Source: Frankiaceae bacterium (GTDB lineage: Bacteria; Actinomycetota; Actinomycetes; JAFAQI01). From it: 8,490 nt of DNA. The translations under genes and the position numbers were made by a program. The stretch is from the NCBI GenBank assembly GCA_030840545.1, contig JAVEEH010000102.1:1-8490 (forward strand), written 5' to 3'. How positions within the stretch are numbered: the first letter of the stretch is position 1; every line of letters starts with the position of its first letter. Positions 5,663 to 8,490 of the stretch are shown here, in pieces. The notes under the pieces are model-generated. The model saw nothing but the letters and a program-made list of their open reading frames with translations. It made no database searches and was not told the DNA's origin.

Positions 5663-6864
5663 CACGCGCAATGCACAGGCTCCGTACCAGAGCGTCGGTC
5701 GACGAGGTGCCAAGCCCCCGAGTCGCGGAGGACCTTGCTGTCGTGACTGCTGCTGATGCGGCCCAGGACACCACACCCACCTTGGCCGAGCCGATGCGCA
5801 CAAGTGCCGGCACTCCCCGAGCCAGTGGCTCGCCGCAGCGTCCCCCGCGCACGACCGGGTCGATCGCCTTCGGCATCTTCCGGCAGTACTCGCTGCCGAT
5901 CCTGCTGGTGGTCTCCATCCTGATCTACAGCATGTGGGGCGGGGACGTGTCGAGGACGTTCAACACGTCCGCGAACTGGCAGAACATCGCCGCCAGCCAG
6001 GCGGTCAGTGGCGTGCTCACCCTTGGCATCCTGCTGACCCTGGTCTCGGGCAACTTCGACCTGTCGATCGGCAACATCTGCGGGCTCAGCTCCGTCATGA
6101 CCGCGGCTGCCTACTCGCACTGGCACCTGCCGCTGTTCGCCGGCATCGCCATCGGCATCGTCATCGGTGCGGCAGTCGGAGGCATGAACGGCTTCCTGAG
6201 CACCCAGCTGCACGTCGACCCGTTCATCATCACGCTGGGCACGGCGTCGATCATCCTGGGCTTCGTCGACTGGTACACCAAGGGTCAGTCGATCATCAAC
6301 GGCATCCCGAGCTCGCTCGTGACGTTCGGGCGAACCAACTTCCTTGGTGTGCCGGAGATCGCGTGGGTGCTCGGCATCGTCGCGCTGCTCATCTACTACG
6401 TGCTGGAGCACACTCCCTACGGACGTGCGTTGCACGCGATCGGGTCCAACCGCGCGGCGGCGGCACTGGTCGGCATCCGGGTCGAGCGCACCATCACCTC
6501 CGCCTTCGCCCTGACCGGCGCGTTCGCCGGTGTGGCCGGCGTCCTGCTTCTCGCGCACACCGGCTCCGGCAACCCGACGATCGGCCCGACGTTCACGCTT
6601 GCCGCCCTTGCGTCGGCATTCCTGGGCGCGGTGTCGTTCAAGGTCGGTCGCCTCAACGTGCCAGGCACGCTGGTCGCCATCTTCTTCCTGGGTGTGAACA
6701 TCACCGGTCTCACCTACGCCGGGGTGCAGAACTGGATCACCGAGGTCTTCACCGGCATGACCCTCATTCTCGCGGTCGCCCTCGCGGCCGTGCTCTCCAA
6801 GGAGCGCAAGGCCAAGCGACCGACAGCCGAACCGTCGGCAGAGCAGACAAGGAACCCAGCATGA
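5659..6864 (+). CDS. Sugar ABC transporter permease (RbsC-like, BPD_transp_2 family)
   Basis: The product has 401 residues and forms the membrane channel of the importer. The GTG start overlaps the ATPase stop by 4 bases (GTGA). Residues 1 to about 75 form a hydrophilic Pro/Ala/Thr-rich extension that is absent from the roughly 320-residue RbsC of E. coli. About 9-10 hydrophobic segments follow, at about 78-92, 112-130, 140-152, 156-176, 187-205, 234-250, 282-300, 311-327, 334-352 and 363-380. Family landmarks are GNFDLSIG (131-138, matching GGIDLSVG of RbsC), the cytoplasmic loop YGRALHAIGSNRAAAALVG (254-272) that contacts the ATPase, and FLGAVSFKVGRLNVPGT (321-337). The C-terminus is a basic tail. 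It is coupled to the next gene by an ATGA overlap. Assignment to the sugar branch rests on these motifs and the neighbours. Confidence 0.93.
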   Translation: MTRAMHRLRTRASVDEVPSPRVAEDLAVVTAADAAQDTTPTLAEPMRTSAGTPRASGSPQRPPRTTGSIAFGIFRQYSLPILLVVSILIYSMWGGDVSRTFNTSANWQNIAASQAVSGVLTLGILLTLVSGNFDLSIGNICGLSSVMTAAAYSHWHLPLFAGIAIGIVIGAAVGGMNGFLSTQLHVDPFIITLGTASIILGFVDWYTKGQSIINGIPSSLVTFGRTNFLGVPEIAWVLGIVALLIYYVLEHTPYGRALHAIGSNRAAAALVGIRVERTITSAFALTGAFAGVAGVLLLAHTGSGNPTIGPTFTLAALASAFLGAVSFKVGRLNVPGTLVAIFFLGVNITGLTYAGVQNWITEVFTGMTLILAVALAAVLSKERKAKRPTAEPSAEQTRNPA

Positions 6865-8490
6865 ACGCCAGACACTCCGTACGACGGGGAAGCACGAAGC
6901 GAGCAGCGGGCATCTGCATCGCAGCAGCCGTAGTGGTCCTCGTGCCACGCATCGCGCTGGCCGCAGACAGCGGCGCGCCGACGATTCGCGCCCTCATCGG
7001 CTCGAACGGCTCCGTATCGTCCGTCAAGCAGTACACCCCCGACGGCGCGACCAGCGCCTTCGGCGGCCAGCTGCCGGTGACGATGAAGATCACCCACACC
7101 GCATCGGGTGCAGCCAACACGTTCACCTACCACGTCGAGAACACCTTCACGCAGACGCAGACCATCCATTACGACGACACCGCGGGCAATGCGCATCACA
7201 CGAGCGTGCAGCTGCAACTGCCGCTCGTTGCGCAGCTCGGTGTCGATGTGCCGGCAGCGATGGGCGCGATCGACGCGGCCGGCGCGACCGTCACCGAAGA
7301 GGCCGGCGGCACGCGCCACGTCCTCTGGAACATGGTGCTGTTCACCCCGCTCGGCTCGTCGGCGCAGGACGTCAGCTTCACGACAGCCGGGGCCGGCAAC
7401 CCGGTCGCCGAGCTGCGCGCGACCGCCGTCGACCCGACGACCACACCCGGACTGTCCAGTGCGAGCCAGACCGCGACGGCCGGCTTCCAGCAGGATGACT
7501 TCTGGGCCGGCTTCGCGAGCGGCGGCAACAGCGGTCTCGACCAGCTGAGCACGGGCACCGCCAGCCTGGTCGACGGTCTTGTGCAGCTGTTCGCCGGTGC
7601 GACCCAGCTGCACAACGGCATCGTCACCGCCGGTGACGGCGCCAACAAGCTCGACGTCGGCACCAAGTCGGCGTACGTCGGCTCGAAGAAGCTGAGCGCC
7701 GGCCTCGGCCTGATCCACGGCGGCCTGAACAAGTCGTCGCTGGGTCTCACCGGCGGTCTCCGGCTGATCCACGACGGCTTGAACAACACCTCGGCCGGGC
7801 TCACCGGTGGTCTCACGGCCATCCACAACGGCCAGGCCTCGCTCACCAGCGGGATCTCCGACATTCACGCCGGCCAGGCCTCGTTGACGACCGGCCTGCA
7901 GCAGCTCGCCGGCGGCCTCGCGCAGTTCGCCGATCCCGTCAACGGTCTGCAGAAGGGCGTCGTCGGCCTCACCGCGATCCAGGGCGGTGTGCAGGCAATG
8001 CTCGCCGGCGTCGGCGCCGACGGCACCCCGAGCACGCTGCTCGACGGCGTGAAGCAGCTCCACGACGGCGCCGAAGCGTTGAAGTCTGCGTTCACCAACC
8101 CGACGACCGGCATCAACGTCGGTGTCGCCTGCTCGATCGACGTGATGGGGGTCGTGATCAACGGCAACGCGACGCCCGCCGTCGCCGACCCGTGCTTCGC
8201 GGCGGCTCCGTTCAACGGCATCCGGCCGCTGCTCCCGTCCATGGCGTCGATCGGTGCAGTCAGCGCGGGCGAGTCCGCGATCCTGCAGGGCGTGCTCACC
8301 AATGCTCTGAACCCGATCTACGCCGGGCTGACCAACCCGAGCCCGGCATCGGGCGTCGTAGCTGGTATCAGTGCCATCTCCGCCGGTGCCAGCCTCATCC
8401 ACGGCGGGTTGTCGCACCCGGCGGGCGCCGGCGGGCCGACCGACCCCGGTGGCCTCAAGGAAGGCCTGTCGGCCGTGAACGCCGGTCTCA
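6861..8490 (+). CDS. Secreted protein with glycine-heptad stalk, function unknown (3' end missing)
   Basis: ATG 6861 overlaps the permease stop by 4 bases (ATGA), with AAGGAA 6 bases upstream. The frame stays open to the window edge, giving 543 residues without a stop. Residues 1-35 are a Sec signal peptide (basic n-region, hydrophobic core to about 33, probable cleavage after ALA). Residues 36 to about 195 form an unrecognised, probably beta-rich domain. Residues 225-358 are about 19 heptads starting with Gly (patterns such as GTASLVD, GLVQLFA, GQASLTS). A Cys-containing insert follows (C424, C445), and heptads resume near 502-516 and 535. Similar Gly-led L-x-x-G repeats occur in the extracellular stalk of YhgE/Pip membrane proteins, but here the N-terminus is a cleavable signal rather than their usual N-terminal anchor. 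Co-translation with a sugar importer suggests a surface accessory role, which is inference. I do not recognise the full protein. Confidence 0.85.
   Translation, partial: MNARHSVRRGSTKRAAGICIAAAVVVLVPRIALAADSGAPTIRALIGSNGSVSSVKQYTPDGATSAFGGQLPVTMKITHTASGAANTFTYHVENTFTQTQTIHYDDTAGNAHHTSVQLQLPLVAQLGVDVPAAMGAIDAAGATVTEEAGGTRHVLWNMVLFTPLGSSAQDVSFTTAGAGNPVAELRATAVDPTTTPGLSSASQTATAGFQQDDFWAGFASGGNSGLDQLSTGTASLVDGLVQLFAGATQLHNGIVTAGDGANKLDVGTKSAYVGSKKLSAGLGLIHGGLNKSSLGLTGGLRLIHDGLNNTSAGLTGGLTAIHNGQASLTSGISDIHAGQASLTTGLQQLAGGLAQFADPVNGLQKGVVGLTAIQGGVQAMLAGVGADGTPSTLLDGVKQLHDGAEALKSAFTNPTTGINVGVACSIDVMGVVINGNATPAVADPCFAAAPFNGIRPLLPSMASIGAVSAGESAILQGVLTNALNPIYAGLTNPSPASGVVAGISAISAGASLIHGGLSHPAGAGGPTDPGGLKEGLSAVNAGL
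7701..7808 (+). repeat. Two tandem 54-bp coding repeats
   Basis: Units 7701-7754 and 7755-7808 encode 18-residue repeats of the form GLxLIHxGLNxxSxGLTG. By eye 41 of 54 bases agree. They look like an internal duplication of two heptads plus a 4-residue GLTG linker within the stalk gene. Confidence 0.75.
7809..7892 (+). repeat. Two tandem 42-bp coding repeats
   Basis: Units 7809-7850 and 7851-7892 encode 14-residue repeats of the form G[LI]xxIHxGQASLTx. By eye 30 of 42 bases agree, including an exact GGCCAGGCCTCG in both. They directly follow the 54-bp repeats, so the stalk has probably grown by local duplication. Confidence 0.7.

Larger units (their letters stand above)
7533..7934 (+). repeat. 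Glycine-led heptad repeat array
   Basis: Codons 225-358 of the secreted protein keep Gly at every seventh position: 225, 232, 239, 246, 253, 260, 267, 274, 281, 288, 295, 299, 306, 313, 317, 324, 331, 338, 345 and 352. The phase shifts at 295-299 and 313-317, where a 4-residue GLTG unit is inserted. Position five of each heptad is usually Leu, Ile or Phe. This predicts long paired helices with Gly at one close-packing position, i.e. a rod or stalk outside the membrane. Confidence 0.85.

Noticed and set aside
4208..5803. 531-codon open frame on the minus strand opposite the ATPase gene
   Set aside because: It lies entirely over the well-supported ATPase and permease genes and has an Arg/His/Asp-rich composition typical of antisense shadows.
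5470..6948. 492-codon open frame on the minus strand opposite the permease gene
   Set aside because: It is charged and low in complexity, shows no recognisable motif, and covers a clear RbsC-like permease on the + strand.
7701..7892. Tandem repeats as a mobile or CRISPR-like element
   Set aside because: The repeats are in frame, degenerate at the DNA level and encode regular protein heptads, with no spacers. They are coding repeats of a stalk.
6714..8417. 567-codon open frame on the minus strand opposite the stalk gene
   Set aside because: The + strand frame from 6861 has a ribosome binding site, an ATGA overlap with the permease, a signal peptide and regular repeats. The minus-strand frame is Arg/Val/Asp-rich without domain features and mirrors the repeats, as expected for a shadow in high-GC DNA.

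Overview
The window comes from a high-GC Gram-positive bacterium, most likely an actinomycete (Actinomycetota). Third codon positions are almost all G or C, long spurious open frames run opposite the real genes, GTG starts occur, and one gene encodes a lipoprotein with an actinobacterial-style Ser-rich stretch after the lipobox Cys. I cannot name genus or species. All genes I can support read on the + strand.

Left part (1-2695): the last 63 codons of an AAA+ ATPase are followed, after 98 bases, by an 800-residue protein. This protein opens with a DUF4157 / eCIS-core domain carrying HELAH. An AAA+ ATPase next to a DUF4157 protein is the usual signature of an extracellular contractile injection system (eCIS) locus, where DUF4157 marks cargo or effector proteins. 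The part behind the DUF4157 domain has the motif order of a PI3/4-kinase-like (atypical kinase) fold: a glycine-containing strand, a VAKP lysine, a GNNDR catalytic loop, a downstream Asn and an AID aspartate. I read it as an eCIS effector with a probable kinase payload plus about 320 unrecognised C-terminal residues. This is the most interesting item here.

Middle (2696-2927): a 232-base gap holds a probable transcription terminator for the effector gene, a CRP/GlxR-like palindrome, and an 11-bp inverted repeat whose right arm covers the ribosome binding site of the next gene.

Right part (2928-8490): a tightly coupled operon for a ribose/galactose/xylose-type ABC importer. It encodes a substrate-binding lipoprotein, a duplicated-domain ATPase and a BPD_transp_2-family permease, with 1-base and 4-base overlaps. 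A fourth gene overlaps the permease stop by 4 bases and runs off the right edge. It encodes a secreted protein with a signal peptide, an unrecognised domain of about 150 residues, and about 19 glycine-led heptads that resemble the stalk of YhgE/Pip proteins. Such a gene is not a standard partner of a sugar importer. The importer's substrate cannot be told from the sequence, and no sugar kinase or regulator gene is visible.
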